The position numbers and the translations under genes were made by a program. This document shows positions 11,116 through 20,117 of a stretch of 64,000 nt of DNA, piece after piece; within the stretch, counting starts at the first letter, position 1, and the number at the start of each line of letters is the position of its first letter. Source of the stretch: Bacillus carboniphilus (GTDB taxonomy: Bacteria > Bacillota > Bacilli > Bacillales > JAIVKR01). The notes under the pieces were generated by a model that was not told the origin of the DNA, did not search any database, and worked only from the letters and a program-made list of their open reading frames with translations. The stretch spans positions 3,348,001 through 3,412,000 of the forward strand of contig NZ_CP129013.1 of NCBI RefSeq assembly GCF_020524035.2, written 5' to 3'.

Positions 11116-12709
11116 CTAGCATAAAGGAGTAAACAATGTGATTCCTTGTGGAAGAATTCCTACTGTAATTGTAGTAATTAATTCATTCGAATTCCCATCG
11201 ATTACAGAAATATTGTTTGTAGCCTGATTGATCACATAAACAATGTTTGAGTCTTCATCGATAGTTATCACCGTAGGTTGCTCACCACCAGTAATAGTGA
11301 AAGTAACTATATCTAAGCCTCCATCAATAACGGAAATATTACTGCTCACTATATTAGACACATAGATTTGATTGTTTTCTTCATTGAAAGCAATTCCAAC
11401 TGGGTTGTCACCAACAGTAATTGTAGCATTGACAACATATGAATTGCCGTTAATTACAGATACAAGGTTATTGGGGCCACCTGTAGCTACATAGATTTTA
11501 TTTTCCAATTCATTAACAGAGATACCTTGAGGGGAACCTCCCACATTGACAGTTGCCGTGACCACAAAACCAATATCTCCATCAATAACGGAAACGATCC
11601 CTGAAGTATCAGATGTGACGTAGATTAGGTTTCTTTGGATATCAACCGCAACCCCCGTTGCATCGGGCGGGACGGTTGTAGTACCTATGATTTGATTAGA
11701 AATCGTATCAAGAATAATTAAATAACTTGATATATCATCGTTACTAGCTAAATAAAGTAAGTTTTCACTTTCATTAATAGCAATCCCGAATTGCCCCACT
11801 CCTCTTCCATCTGTTACAGTGTTAACAATGACATTTGTTGTAGCATCGATAATGGAAAGAGCATCATCTTGGGCTAGTACAAAGTTATATACATAAACTA
11901 AATTGGTTTTGGAGTTAACGACTATCCCATCTGGGTTAGAGAATCCTGTAATGGTATCTACCACCATATTTGTATTAGTATCAATAACGGATACATTATT
12001 AGTTATAGAATTTGTTACATATAATACAGAACTACAAACCACTGTCGTTACCCCAACTGATTTTACACTTTTCGCATCTATGGTTGTACTAGCGGTAATG
12101 GCCGTTTCTGTTGCTATTTTTCGCTGTTTCACGCCCACACTCGTGACAAAGTCCCCGTTTAAATCCGTAGTGGATGGATTTGGCATGAACGAAACACCCG
12201 ACGTATTAGACGTTAAACTAACATCAACACCCGCTTGGGGAACTCCCTTCTATTGATACATCTCCTTTAATCTGTGATTTGCAGTTAATCGTATTGGGTA
12301 AAAACAAATTAAGTTGTGGTGTCATTGGATAATCAATGTTTTGTAAATTTTTCGGATTTGAAACGAGTAAACGAATGAATTGAACAAGCTCGTTCGTATC
12401 ATCAAGAACTGTTATTGTTGGCTGAACGGCAGTAGCGGTTGTTTTATCACTCCGTTTTGTTAAGCTGACTTCCACCTCTACTAAAAATGATGTTAATAAG
12501 GCAGCACTATATAATTCACTTTCCGTACTGTTTGGTCCAATGGTAAAAGAGTCTGAGTCAATAAGGGATTCAGGAGACAAACTTTCGTTGAAAAAACGTA
12601 TAGTTACACTCGCATTATTAGACGGATCCGTATTACGAATACGAACTTCGATGTTACTTAGATCCAATTTTGTGTTATCAATTGGACCCGTCGTAAATAG
12701 AATAGACAT
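11116..12709 (-). CDS. YVTN beta-propeller protein, copy 2 (one frameshift)
   Basis: Same architecture as copy 1: the N-terminal domain (MSILFTTGPIDNTKLDLSN) and the start of the Ig-like domain are encoded upstream of the break, and the rest of the Ig-like domain plus seven YVTN blades lie downstream in another frame. The break is at about 12245: reading GDVSIEG then SSPSGC-stop, where removal of one G from the GGG run gives GDVSIEGVPQAGVDVSLTS as in the paralogs. The blade segment is intact for 356 residues. No signal peptide. Downstream on the minus strand a hairpin (tagccca ... atgcgggcta, about 11093-11121) may terminate it. It is probably functional if the frameshift is an error. Confidence 0.8.
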
Positions 12710-12740
12710 TTTTATAGACCTCCTTTTTCGAGTTAATGTA

Positions 12741-12783
12741 TATGTTATGTAAGGGATGACAAATTGGTGTGGACGAGTGTGGA
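12741..12783 (-). promoter_or_regulatory. Sigma-K-like promoter with shared upstream box, propeller copy 2
   Basis: Minus strand: TCCACACTCGTCCA (12783-12770), 20 bases, then CATAACATA (12749-12741). The box differs from the consensus by one base. The ribosome binding site AAAGGAGG and the ATG at 12709 follow. Confidence 0.68.
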
Positions 12784-12920
12784 TTTTTCATAGGATTTAG
12801 TAAATGATCAAGAGATTAGTATAAAATGAGTGCGTTACTTAATGTTCTGCAAAGTTTAGAGATTGATACGACCCTTTAGCGTGAGTGCTAGAATTTTCAT
12901 TGTGTTTTCTAATATAATAA

Positions 12921-13040
12921 ACTGTGGAAAACGAAAGAATTATTCATGTACCAGATGACTTTCAAACTATACAAGAAGCTCTTGATAATGCATCTCCATG
13001 AACGTTAATAAAAGTATCTGCAGGAAACTATAATAACTAA
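12921..13040 (+). pseudogene. Remnant of a right-handed beta-helix protein gene
   Basis: One plus-strand frame reads TVENERIIHVPDDFQTIQEA, then LDNASP, an in-frame TGA, then TLIKVSAGNYNN and a stop. The pattern 'VPDDF.TIQ.AL..A..G..I.V..G.Y' is the usual opening of pectate-lyase/NosD-like parallel beta-helix proteins. Only this N-terminal fragment survives, with no start codon. It shows that the region once carried another extracellular or spore-surface repeat protein. Confidence 0.6.
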
Positions 13041-13203
13041 GAATGCTAGTTATATTGTATTCTTGGTATTTATTATTTAGTGTTTTTCTGTTAGGAGGTT
13101 TTTTGACAATTCTCAATGATATGTAGAGAAAAACGGGGTAATCTTCACAACCTATTACACTACGGTTATTTGTTCTGCTTAACAAAAAGATTATATGAAA
13201 AAA

Positions 13204-13227
13204 GGGAGTTTTGTATAAAAAACTCCC
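13204..13227 (-). terminator. Terminator of the Vps62-like gene
   Basis: The stem gggagtttt / aaaaactccc with a short loop is followed by a T run on the minus strand. It lies about 80 bases beyond the stop codon at 13305. Confidence 0.8.
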
Positions 13228-13304
13228 GCAAAGGCTTGTCCTAGTTTACCATTGTCATCTGAACCATAAGAATGACAGAGTAGAATAGAATTATATAGAC
13301 AGTA

Positions 13305-14747
13305 TTATTTCACTATGTTTACTTGAAAAGTTGTCCATTGTGATATATCTGAACCTCCAGCATGAACACCAGGTCTAGGGGCAGCAAGAATATATAGATT
13401 GTAAGCTGATTTTAGAGAAACCTTGTCTCCGTCCTCAAGGCACCCGTTGGCATCTGTTTGATTAATAAGAGTGAATGTTTCCTCATGTAAAGGGTAAGTT
13501 GGACTAGAGGTTAGGTCCCCTGACTGCTTTCCAGAGAAATAATGACCATCACTTGTCTTAATTGCCACTTGTTCTCCATTCTTAATGCAACCACGATTAT
13601 TTCCTAGTAAAGATACCGTAGCTTCATTTGGAGAAATTGAAACATCTCGTCCATTTACTGCATGTAAATACCCACCTATAGGCGTTTTAAGAGAAACTTG
13701 AGGGGGGAGGGGATATTCTTGTAAATCCCGCCCAGTCAAGTCGGAGTTGTCATCTGGTCCACCAGGGCCACTTACTAAAACAGATAAATCAGAGCTACCT
13801 CCTTCATTTCCCCACCTATTTATACCCCCACCATAAGGACTTGATGAATCATAGCCAGCAAGGGTTGTTGTAGTATCAGAACTCATCCATGAAGGCCATG
13901 CATCAAGTCCAGAAAGTACTTTTTTATTCGTTTTATCTAAAGCAACAAGCGAGTTCCAAGTTTTCCAAGAACGACCTTTGCTTGTTTTATCAGATAATGT
14001 AGCTATTGTTACTTCATTAGGTATGTCGTCAAAAAGGTCAATAACAGGAATATCGTCTAAAGGAGCTTTAATCGTATGATAAATATGGGTTCCAGCATTT
14101 TTCCAAGATCCATGAGAACCATTTGCAGAATAGACAACGGGATGCCCCTCATAATATTCTAATTCATCTGCTTCATAAATATTACTCCACGCATGGTAAT
14201 CATACTGAGCATAGGCTATTTCTTCGTCAATAACACGTACAACTATTTTTTCCCAATCTCCAACGTGGTGTCCAAATTGAGTAAGGAAAGGTAGTGAACT
14301 AAAACGAGAAACATCAAGAAGGAATCGAAAATCCTCAATTGCATCAATATTCTTGCCTCGATTATAAGGATAAAAGACCATGTAAGAGATGTCTGCAACC
14401 TGATAATCCACATCTGTCCAATAAGCATAGACTTTGGCTGTATTTAAGTCTCCATTAAAAAAAGGAATGACACATGAATCACAGTTTATGCTTTGTTTGG
14501 TTCTAAGAGAATAATGATTACTTGAATCTAAATAGCGTTCCATATGGTTAAACGCCCAATCGACAGAAGAAGGATAATACTGCTCCCCTTTAGCAAACCA
14601 CATATACGGTGCGTATTGTTCCATAATAGCAAGCTTCTCACTATCTGTATATTCAGCAGAAAAGCTCTTTGCTTGTACCGAAACAGCCGGTAAATGATAT
14701 AGACATAGAAATAGAATACTAAGCAAAACTAAAAGTGTTTTTTTCAT
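13305..14747 (-). CDS. Secreted Vps62-related protein with a C-terminal beta-trefoil-like region
   Basis: The 480-residue product has an N-terminal signal peptide (hydrophobic stretch LLVLLSILFLCLYHLPAVSV, then QAKS). The first two thirds match the Vps62-related family: YAPYMWFAKGEQYYPSSVDW near residue 45, HHVGDWEKIVVRV near 160, YDYHAW, and SHGSW near 215. In that family the histidine/aspartate/tryptophan-rich core is conserved but no activity is firmly known. Residues about 350-480 contain three repeats of the type 'VSLKT..GGYL.A..G', which resemble a fascin/actin-crosslinking beta-trefoil. Start ATG is preceded by AAGGAG. It stands between propeller copies 2 and 3 but is exported, unlike them. 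Confidence 0.78.
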   Translation of the reverse strand: MKKTLLVLLSILFLCLYHLPAVSVQAKSFSAEYTDSEKLAIMEQYAPYMWFAKGEQYYPSSVDWAFNHMERYLDSSNHYSLRTKQSINCDSCVIPFFNGDLNTAKVYAYWTDVDYQVADISYMVFYPYNRGKNIDAIEDFRFLLDVSRFSSLPFLTQFGHHVGDWEKIVVRVIDEEIAYAQYDYHAWSNIYEADELEYYEGHPVVYSANGSHGSWKNAGTHIYHTIKAPLDDIPVIDLFDDIPNEVTIATLSDKTSKGRSWKTWNSLVALDKTNKKVLSGLDAWPSWMSSDTTTTLAGYDSSSPYGGGINRWGNEGGSSDLSVLVSGPGGPDDNSDLTGRDLQEYPLPPQVSLKTPIGGYLHAVNGRDVSISPNEATVSLLGNNRGCIKNGEQVAIKTSDGHYFSGKQSGDLTSSPTYPLHEETFTLINQTDANGCLEDGDKVSLKSAYNLYILAAPRPGVHAGGSDISQWTTFQVNIVK

Positions 14748-14954
14748 TTTATTAACTCCTTAATCTCAAATTTGAATCGCTTCATTATATCCTTAACTTT
14801 TTTTATGGTTAACCATTATTGAACAATCTAGAGGATTTTATGAGTAAACATTAAATCATATTGAGTTAACTTTCATAATTATTTTTAATATTATGAAAAA
14901 TAGAAACATGAAGTTTGAATAAACGGTTTTAGTACTAAAAAATACTTTTGATAA

Positions 14955-14997
14955 TCCGCACTAGTCCACACTCCTTTTCTTCTCTATACATAATATA
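14955..14997 (+). promoter_or_regulatory. Sigma-K-like promoter with shared upstream box, propeller copy 3
   Basis: TCCGCACTAGTCCA (14955-14968) matches the consensus box exactly. Twenty bases later is CATAATATA (14989-14997), which fits CATANNNTA. The gene starts 27 bases after the -10. Confidence 0.72.
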
Positions 14998-15024
14998 AAT
15001 AAATAGAAAAGGAGATGTTAATTT

Positions 15025-16620
15025 ATGGCTGTTCAGTTTACAACAGCACCTATTGATAATCAAAACAATAATATTATATTGGTAGAAATACGTATTCGTA
15101 ATACGGATCCCTCCAATCAAATGCAAGTAGTAGCAAAACTGTTTGATGAAGGATCATCAACTGAATCATTAGTTAGTTCAACAGCATTTGTAGTGAACTC
15201 AAGCAGTACTGAAAGCGTATCATTAATTACTGCCACATTGACCTCATTTTTGATTGAAATAGAAGTTGTTTTAGAAAATCGAAGTGATGATATTACCGTT
15301 ACAGCAGCTCATCCTACCATCACTATATTTGGAAATTCAATTGAATTTATTCAGTTTATTCGTACACTGGTATCGAATCCAAATATATTACAAGAGATTG
15401 AATATCCCATTACTCCTCAATTAAATTTATTTTTACCAGATAAAATTGACTGTGGAGGAACAATTTCAGGAGATTTAACACTTGGTGGGGTACCTCAACC
15501 AGGGATTGATGTCATGCTATCAGCGAGTGTGACAGGTGTTTCGTTTACACCAAATCCATCTGTAACAGATATGAATGGGGATTTTGTAACGACGGTAACA
15601 GTACCAAAACCCACTTTTCTTCAAAATTCGCTTTTTTCGGCTTCAACGCAATTTAACGGGAATAATATTCAAACTCAATCGATAACAGAGGTAGAGTGTG
15701 GTGTCCTTTTATATGTGACAGGAGGAGGAGAAGTTTCTGTTGTTGACGGAAATAGCAGAATGATTATTGACACAGTCTCAATCGAAGAGGTTAGCGTACA
15801 GGATATAGGGGTTAGTCGTAGTACGGCTCAATTGTATGTCCCATATAGTAGTGGTTCGTCTACTACAGGCATTTCTGTCATTGATCTTCTTACAAATACA
15901 TTAAATACTAGCGTTACTTTTCCCTCTGGCCAAAGGTTCGGAATTGATGTGAATAAATTGTTAAATAATGTGTATGTTAGTCAATCATCAGGTGTAAATG
16001 CTATTGAAGTCATTGATCCACAGTTAAATCAAATAATAGATACCATTACTATTTCTAATGGGGGAAATGTTCCATTTGGTGTAGCCGTGAATGATATAAC
16101 TCAATCAGTCTATGTTGCTGCAGACAATGTTATTATCCTTATAGATGCAAATACAAACAATATTACGGATACGATTGGTACTGCAGGTAATTATCTTGGT
16201 ATTGCTGTTAGTCAAAATCTAAACAAAATTTATGCGAAAGAATTCTCTAACAATATAGCGGTTATTGATGGAGCTATTAATGAAATAGTCATGACTATCA
16301 CAGTAGGGGCACCTGGAACAGGAGCAACTTCTCCTCTTGCTGTTAGTGAGAATACAGACCAATTATATGTATCTAATGGAGGTGACGACACCGTTTCAAT
16401 CGTAGATGTGACAAACGATATCATTATTAAAACCTTGTCAGTTGGGAATAGCCCCGCTGGAATTGCTGTTAGTGAGACATTGGACCAAGTATTTGTAGTT
16501 AACTACCAGGAGAACACTGTATCTGTTATTGATGCGATAACGAATAACATTATTGATACGATAACAGGTTTTATGACAGCTGGTAATGCTGGTGTCATCG
16601 CCATAAGCGAATCTTGTTAA
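15025..16620 (+). CDS. YVTN beta-propeller protein, copy 3 (ISESC-tail type)
   Basis: 531 residues, no signal peptide. The N-domain starts MAVQFTTAPIDNQNNN and keeps the IRNTDPSN and SFLIEIEVVLENRSDDITVT landmarks. An Ig-like domain (GGTISGDLTLGGVPQPGIDV) precedes seven YVTN-type blades. The blades diverge strongly from copies 1, 2, 4-7 and 9, and the protein ends AISESC rather than in the ITFL-type tail. Only copy 8 shares this tail. The ATG follows AAAGGAGATG. The next gene starts about 80 bases downstream on the same strand, so they may be cotranscribed. Confidence 0.85.
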   Translation: MAVQFTTAPIDNQNNNIILVEIRIRNTDPSNQMQVVAKLFDEGSSTESLVSSTAFVVNSSSTESVSLITATLTSFLIEIEVVLENRSDDITVTAAHPTITIFGNSIEFIQFIRTLVSNPNILQEIEYPITPQLNLFLPDKIDCGGTISGDLTLGGVPQPGIDVMLSASVTGVSFTPNPSVTDMNGDFVTTVTVPKPTFLQNSLFSASTQFNGNNIQTQSITEVECGVLLYVTGGGEVSVVDGNSRMIIDTVSIEEVSVQDIGVSRSTAQLYVPYSSGSSTTGISVIDLLTNTLNTSVTFPSGQRFGIDVNKLLNNVYVSQSSGVNAIEVIDPQLNQIIDTITISNGGNVPFGVAVNDITQSVYVAADNVIILIDANTNNITDTIGTAGNYLGIAVSQNLNKIYAKEFSNNIAVIDGAINEIVMTITVGAPGTGATSPLAVSENTDQLYVSNGGDDTVSIVDVTNDIIIKTLSVGNSPAGIAVSETLDQVFVVNYQENTVSVIDAITNNIIDTITGFMTAGNAGVIAISESC

Positions 16621-16698
16621 AAATAGGCTCTAACATAGGTATATACCGTTCCATTTATGAGTTGACTTAATAGTAATATACTGAAGGGAGGTGAAAAT

Positions 16699-17133
16699 AT
16701 GGCAACCGGTAAAAATCTAATAGAAATTCAAATTCCTTCATCATCTTGTTATTTTGTTCCATTTATTGGTGAGACTCCAATTTTGGAATATAAATTAGTT
16801 TTTGGTACAGTAGGCCCACTATCTGAAGAAGGAATCATTATTTTTGGTGGAGAAGCTGAAGAATTTTTTAACGAGTTTATTGGAGATGAAATTGCTGATA
16901 AAACATTTATTAGAAAAGGAGAAACCCCTCCCGATAGCTTAACAAAGCCACCTTTTCCTGTTGATTTTATTCCAACAGCTGAAACAATTTCCCAATACCT
17001 TTACGAGCAACTCTTCCCAGCCTATTTGAAAACAAGTGGCATTCTTGTTTCGGTTATAGTTAGAGCACCAAGAATTGATGCTGTTTTTACAAACGAATCG
17101 ATTAGAAGATTAGTTTTAGATGATTTTCATTAA
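16699..17133 (+). CDS. Hypothetical 144-residue protein, possible companion of propeller copy 3
   Basis: I do not recognise this protein. It has no signal peptide or membrane segment, is acidic in its middle (FGGEAEEFFNEFIGDEIADK) and ends RRLVLDDFH. A strong ribosome binding site (GGGAGGTG) precedes the ATG. It lies 78 bases after propeller copy 3 on the same strand with no clear terminator between, so cotranscription with a sigma-K-type unit is plausible. A role in the spore outer layers is inferred from context only. Confidence 0.7.
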   Translation: MATGKNLIEIQIPSSSCYFVPFIGETPILEYKLVFGTVGPLSEEGIIIFGGEAEEFFNEFIGDEIADKTFIRKGETPPDSLTKPPFPVDFIPTAETISQYLYEQLFPAYLKTSGILVSVIVRAPRIDAVFTNESIRRLVLDDFH

Positions 17134-17744
17134 GCTCAGCTGTAATCATTTCCTGTCTAGCTTCAATAATGGTTTCATTATATTTCCTAAGAGTAAACGT
17201 TTGTAAAACTTTTCAAACTGCTTTTTTTGATCTTTTATAAATCATTAGAAGTTTAAAAGAAGGTACTTTGTCGTCACTATTTGTGAGAATCAACTAAAAT
17301 ATATCAACAATAGAGCAGTTGATAATGTTTGAGTTAATGTCAGAGCATTTTCTGCAATAATTGGCAGGAGATGCTCTTATAGATTTTACTTAGCTTAAAA
17401 ACGTCCCACTCCTATCATTTTTTTCGAAGTAATTTTCATTTCCTTGTTTCCTCTATTTCATATGTACCACTACATAAATAGTAGGATTAATGATTATATC
17501 TTTTTTTGTAAGTCGTCATTCCTTCTTTTTAATGTACTTAAATGTGTTGTATAGGAATACGAACAGGTATGGACGAGTGCGGATTTTTTGGAAAATTAGG
17601 TACACATCTTCGAAATAAAAATATACTATTCGTGCGCTTACTCGATGTTCTGTAAAATTTCTGTAATTAATAAACCTTCTAGCGTGGAGAACTAGGGGGT
17701 TTTTTGTGCTCTTGTGCACTTAACGGGTGATTATAAGGTAATTC
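17134..17744. other. Intergenic region with an orphan propeller promoter and leader
   Basis: No credible gene. A hairpin (agagcat ... atgctct, about 17341-17380) may terminate the preceding plus-strand unit. From 17515 to 17706 there is a full copy of the propeller upstream region with no propeller gene attached. Confidence 0.65.
17515..17706 (-). repeat. Orphan promoter plus leader repeat without its gene
   Basis: This copy matches the region upstream of propeller copy 4 (19325-19510) from the ribosome-binding-site zone (ccttctttttaatgtactta) through the box TCCGCACTCGTCCA (17583-17570) to the terminal hairpin (cttctag ... ctagggg). On its gene side, below 17515, no propeller reading frame follows. 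The -10 region is changed (ATACAACAC). It is best read as the scar of a lost propeller gene, or as the junction of an unequal crossover. Confidence 0.75.
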
Positions 17745-19313
17745 CTAAAGAAATGTGATATCTCTTGGGCTACCTCCAACCGTAATCGTTGATGTCACTA
17801 TATTTGTATCACCGTCGATCACTGAGACATTGTTGTCAAATTGATTGATAACATATATGACATTTGAGTCTTCAATGAGGGTTATTGCTGTTGGGAACTC
17901 CCCAACACTTATTGTCGCAGTTACTACATCTAGGTTTCCATCGATAACTGCGACATAATTGGGCCCTTGATTAGTAACATAGATGAGGTTATTTTCTTCA
18001 TTTAAAGCAATTCCTACGGGTGAATTACCTACTGAAATTGTAGCAGTTACGACAAATGAACCTCCGCTAATAACGGAAACCAAATTATTAGATGGTCCAC
18101 CTGTACCTGTCACATAAATTTTATTTGTCGATTCATTGACTGCTAAGTCTCTAGGAGATCCCCCCACCGTGACAGTTGCTGTGATAACGAAACCATTGTC
18201 ACCATCAATAACAGATACGATTCCTGAAAATTCGGATGTAACGTAAGTTAGATTTCTTTGTTGATCAACCGCAACACCTTTTGCAGCGGAAGGGACGGTA
18301 ACCGTATCAATAATTACATTAGATGTCCCATCAACAATGGTTACGGTGTTTGCGGCACCACCATTATTCGCTAAATAAATTAAATTTTCGTTTTCGTTAA
18401 CAGCAACTCCAAATTGTTCCACATTTATTCCAGCTGGGATTGTATTGGTAATGAGATTGGTTGAAGCATCAATGACAGATAACATGAAAAAAACATCACT
18501 AGCTACGTATACTAAGTTCGTTACTGAATTAGTAGCAACTCCAGTAGGAGTATTTATTCCTGTAATTGTATTAACGACCATATTTGTAATTGCATCTATA
18601 ACAGAAACATCATTAGATTCAAAATTCGTAACATATAATAAGAAGCATACCACTTCCGTTATCCCAACCGACTGCACGTTTTGTCCATCCACGGTAGCAC
18701 TTCCAGTAATTGCGATTTCTGTCGTAGGATTTGGCACGGCTACACTTGTCACATAATTCCCGCTCATATCGGTTGTGGCCGGATTTGGCACGAACGAAAC
18801 ACCCGAGGTAGTGGACGTAAAACTAACATCAACACCCGCTTGTGGTACACCGTTAAACGAGACATCCCCAGATATTTGTCCTTCACAATTAATTATATCT
18901 GGTAAAAATATATTCAATTGCGGAGTGATCGGATAGTCTATATCTTGCAAAAGCTCTGGTCTAGATACCATTAAACGAATGAATTGATTAAACTCGCTCG
19001 ATCCGTTAAATACCGTCACTGTTGGTTGAATGGCAGTCGCTGTGATCACCTCGCTTCGATTGGCTAAATCGATCTCTACCTCAATTAAAAACGAAGATAA
19101 AGCAGCTACACTATACAATTCACTCTCGGTTCTGCTTGCATCGACTGTAAATGAATTCGAGTGAATAAGTGCTTCCGGTGAACTACTTTCGTCTAAAAGT
19201 CTTACGGATACACTCGCACTGTTTGACGGATCCGTATTTCGCACACGGATTTCGATATTACTTAAAAAAAGATTCGTGTTATCGATTGGTCCCGTCGTAT
19301 ATAAAATAGACAT
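17745..19313 (-). CDS. YVTN beta-propeller protein, copy 4
   Basis: 522 residues, no signal peptide. N-domain MSILYTTGPIDNTNLFLSN, then an Ig-like domain (CEGQISGDVSFNGVPQAGVD) and seven YVTN blades ending RDITFL. It is closest to copies 1, 5 and 9 in the first 230 residues, and blade residues on the loops (for example NNGGAANTVT and GTGGPSNNLV) differ from copy to copy. The ATG at 19313 is preceded by AAAAGGAGGAG. Flanked on both sides by leader repeats. Confidence 0.86.
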   Translation of the reverse strand: MSILYTTGPIDNTNLFLSNIEIRVRNTDPSNSASVSVRLLDESSSPEALIHSNSFTVDASRTESELYSVAALSSFLIEVEIDLANRSEVITATAIQPTVTVFNGSSEFNQFIRLMVSRPELLQDIDYPITPQLNIFLPDIINCEGQISGDVSFNGVPQAGVDVSFTSTTSGVSFVPNPATTDMSGNYVTSVAVPNPTTEIAITGSATVDGQNVQSVGITEVVCFLLYVTNFESNDVSVIDAITNMVVNTITGINTPTGVATNSVTNLVYVASDVFFMLSVIDASTNLITNTIPAGINVEQFGVAVNENENLIYLANNGGAANTVTIVDGTSNVIIDTVTVPSAAKGVAVDQQRNLTYVTSEFSGIVSVIDGDNGFVITATVTVGGSPRDLAVNESTNKIYVTGTGGPSNNLVSVISGGSFVVTATISVGNSPVGIALNEENNLIYVTNQGPNYVAVIDGNLDVVTATISVGEFPTAITLIEDSNVIYVINQFDNNVSVIDGDTNIVTSTITVGGSPRDITFL

Positions 19314-19344
19314 CTTTTACTCTCCTCCTTTTTGAATGTACTTA

Positions 19345-19387
19345 CAGGTTATGTAAAGGAATACGAACCGGTATGGACGAGTGCGGA
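19345..19387 (-). promoter_or_regulatory. Promoter with shared upstream box, propeller copy 4
   Basis: Minus strand: TCCGCACTCGTCCA (19387-19374), 20 bases, then CATAACCTG (19353-19345). The box is perfect, but the -10 deviates from CATANNNTA in its last base, so this promoter may be weaker. Confidence 0.6.
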
Positions 19388-19389
19388 TT

Positions 19390-19520
19390 TTTTGAGAAAA
19401 TTAGGTACACATCTTCGAAATAAAAATATACTATTCGTGTGGTTACTCGATGTTCTGTAAAATTTCTGGAATTAATAGGCCTTCTAGCGTGGAGAACTAG
19501 GGGGGGGTTTGTGTGCTCTC
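19390..19520 (+). repeat. Leader repeat upstream of propeller copy 4
   Basis: Same unit as upstream of copies 1 and 9 and in the orphan copy at 17590-17706, reading away from the gene and ending in a partly decayed hairpin (cttctag ... ctaggggg) with a GT-rich tail. With the promoter it forms the head-to-head module discussed in the findings. Confidence 0.7.
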
Positions 19521-19617
19521 GTGCACTTAACGAATCCATCCCCTAGTTAAAAGTCAATTGCGTTAAATGGATGTCAGCAACACGCTATAACCATATGTGT
19601 TTATTCACCATGATAAA

Positions 19618-19651
19618 AGTCCAAGCATTATTACTCTTATTACATATGATG
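19618..19651 (+). promoter_or_regulatory. Probable sigma-K-like promoter of the 19681 gene
   Basis: The core AGTCCA (19618-19623) is followed 19 bases later by CATATGATG (19643-19651). Only the right half of the propeller box is kept and the -10 is imperfect, but the spacing is the same as at the propeller promoters. Confidence 0.5.
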
Positions 19652-19680
19652 AATTGAATACTAAAATGGAGGTGAAAATT

Positions 19681-20082
19681 ATGGGGCATGGATTTCCCCA
19701 ACATCAAATTAAATACGGACTTGATGCTATTGTTCGACCGGAAACCCGAATTTCCGTCGCTTTACAAACAGTCCTAAACCCGCCAGCGGTAGACTTGGAA
19801 CAAGATTTACAAGCACAATTTATTTTTTCCGACCCTGCAACAGCTCGTTTCGTTACTATTACAGCTATCATTGATGGGGAACCAGTGCCGGTTGAATTAG
19901 AAGATGGATTTTATAGAACTGATTTAGGCGTCGTCAAACCAAATGAATCGATAACAACGTTAGTAACTCTAGGTTCGGAACTAGCAGGACGGGATGTAGG
20001 CTTAACCGTTGAATTACTGGAGGCGAATGGAAATAACATACTTGCGTGTGAGGATTTATGGGTTGCCGTACAGCCAGCTTAA
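19681..20082 (+). CDS. Hypothetical beta-rich 133-residue protein, spore-surface candidate
   Basis: No family recognised. The sequence is all-beta in character (QHQIKYGLDAIVRPETRISV ... VELEDGFYRTDLGVV) with no signal peptide. It shares the wording 'FSDPATARFVTITAIIDGEP' with the 'LSDPTTPENFVIMFNVDENP' of the next gene, so the two are distant paralogs. GGAGGTG precedes the ATG at 19681; an earlier in-frame start at 19597 has no ribosome binding site. A candidate promoter of the propeller type lies just upstream. Position and promoter suggest a spore-surface companion protein, which is inference. Confidence 0.75.
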   Translation: MGHGFPQHQIKYGLDAIVRPETRISVALQTVLNPPAVDLEQDLQAQFIFSDPATARFVTITAIIDGEPVPVELEDGFYRTDLGVVKPNESITTLVTLGSELAGRDVGLTVELLEANGNNILACEDLWVAVQPA

Positions 20083-20117
20083 TTACGACAAAAAATGACT
20101 AGAGAGGAGGATGACAC

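Larger units (their letters stand above)
12784..13304. other. Intergenic region: degraded leader repeat, gene remnant, terminator
   Basis: Contains a worn copy of the leader repeat (about 12800-12890), a beta-helix gene remnant (12921-13040) and the terminator of the Vps62-like gene. I see no intact gene. Confidence 0.65.
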
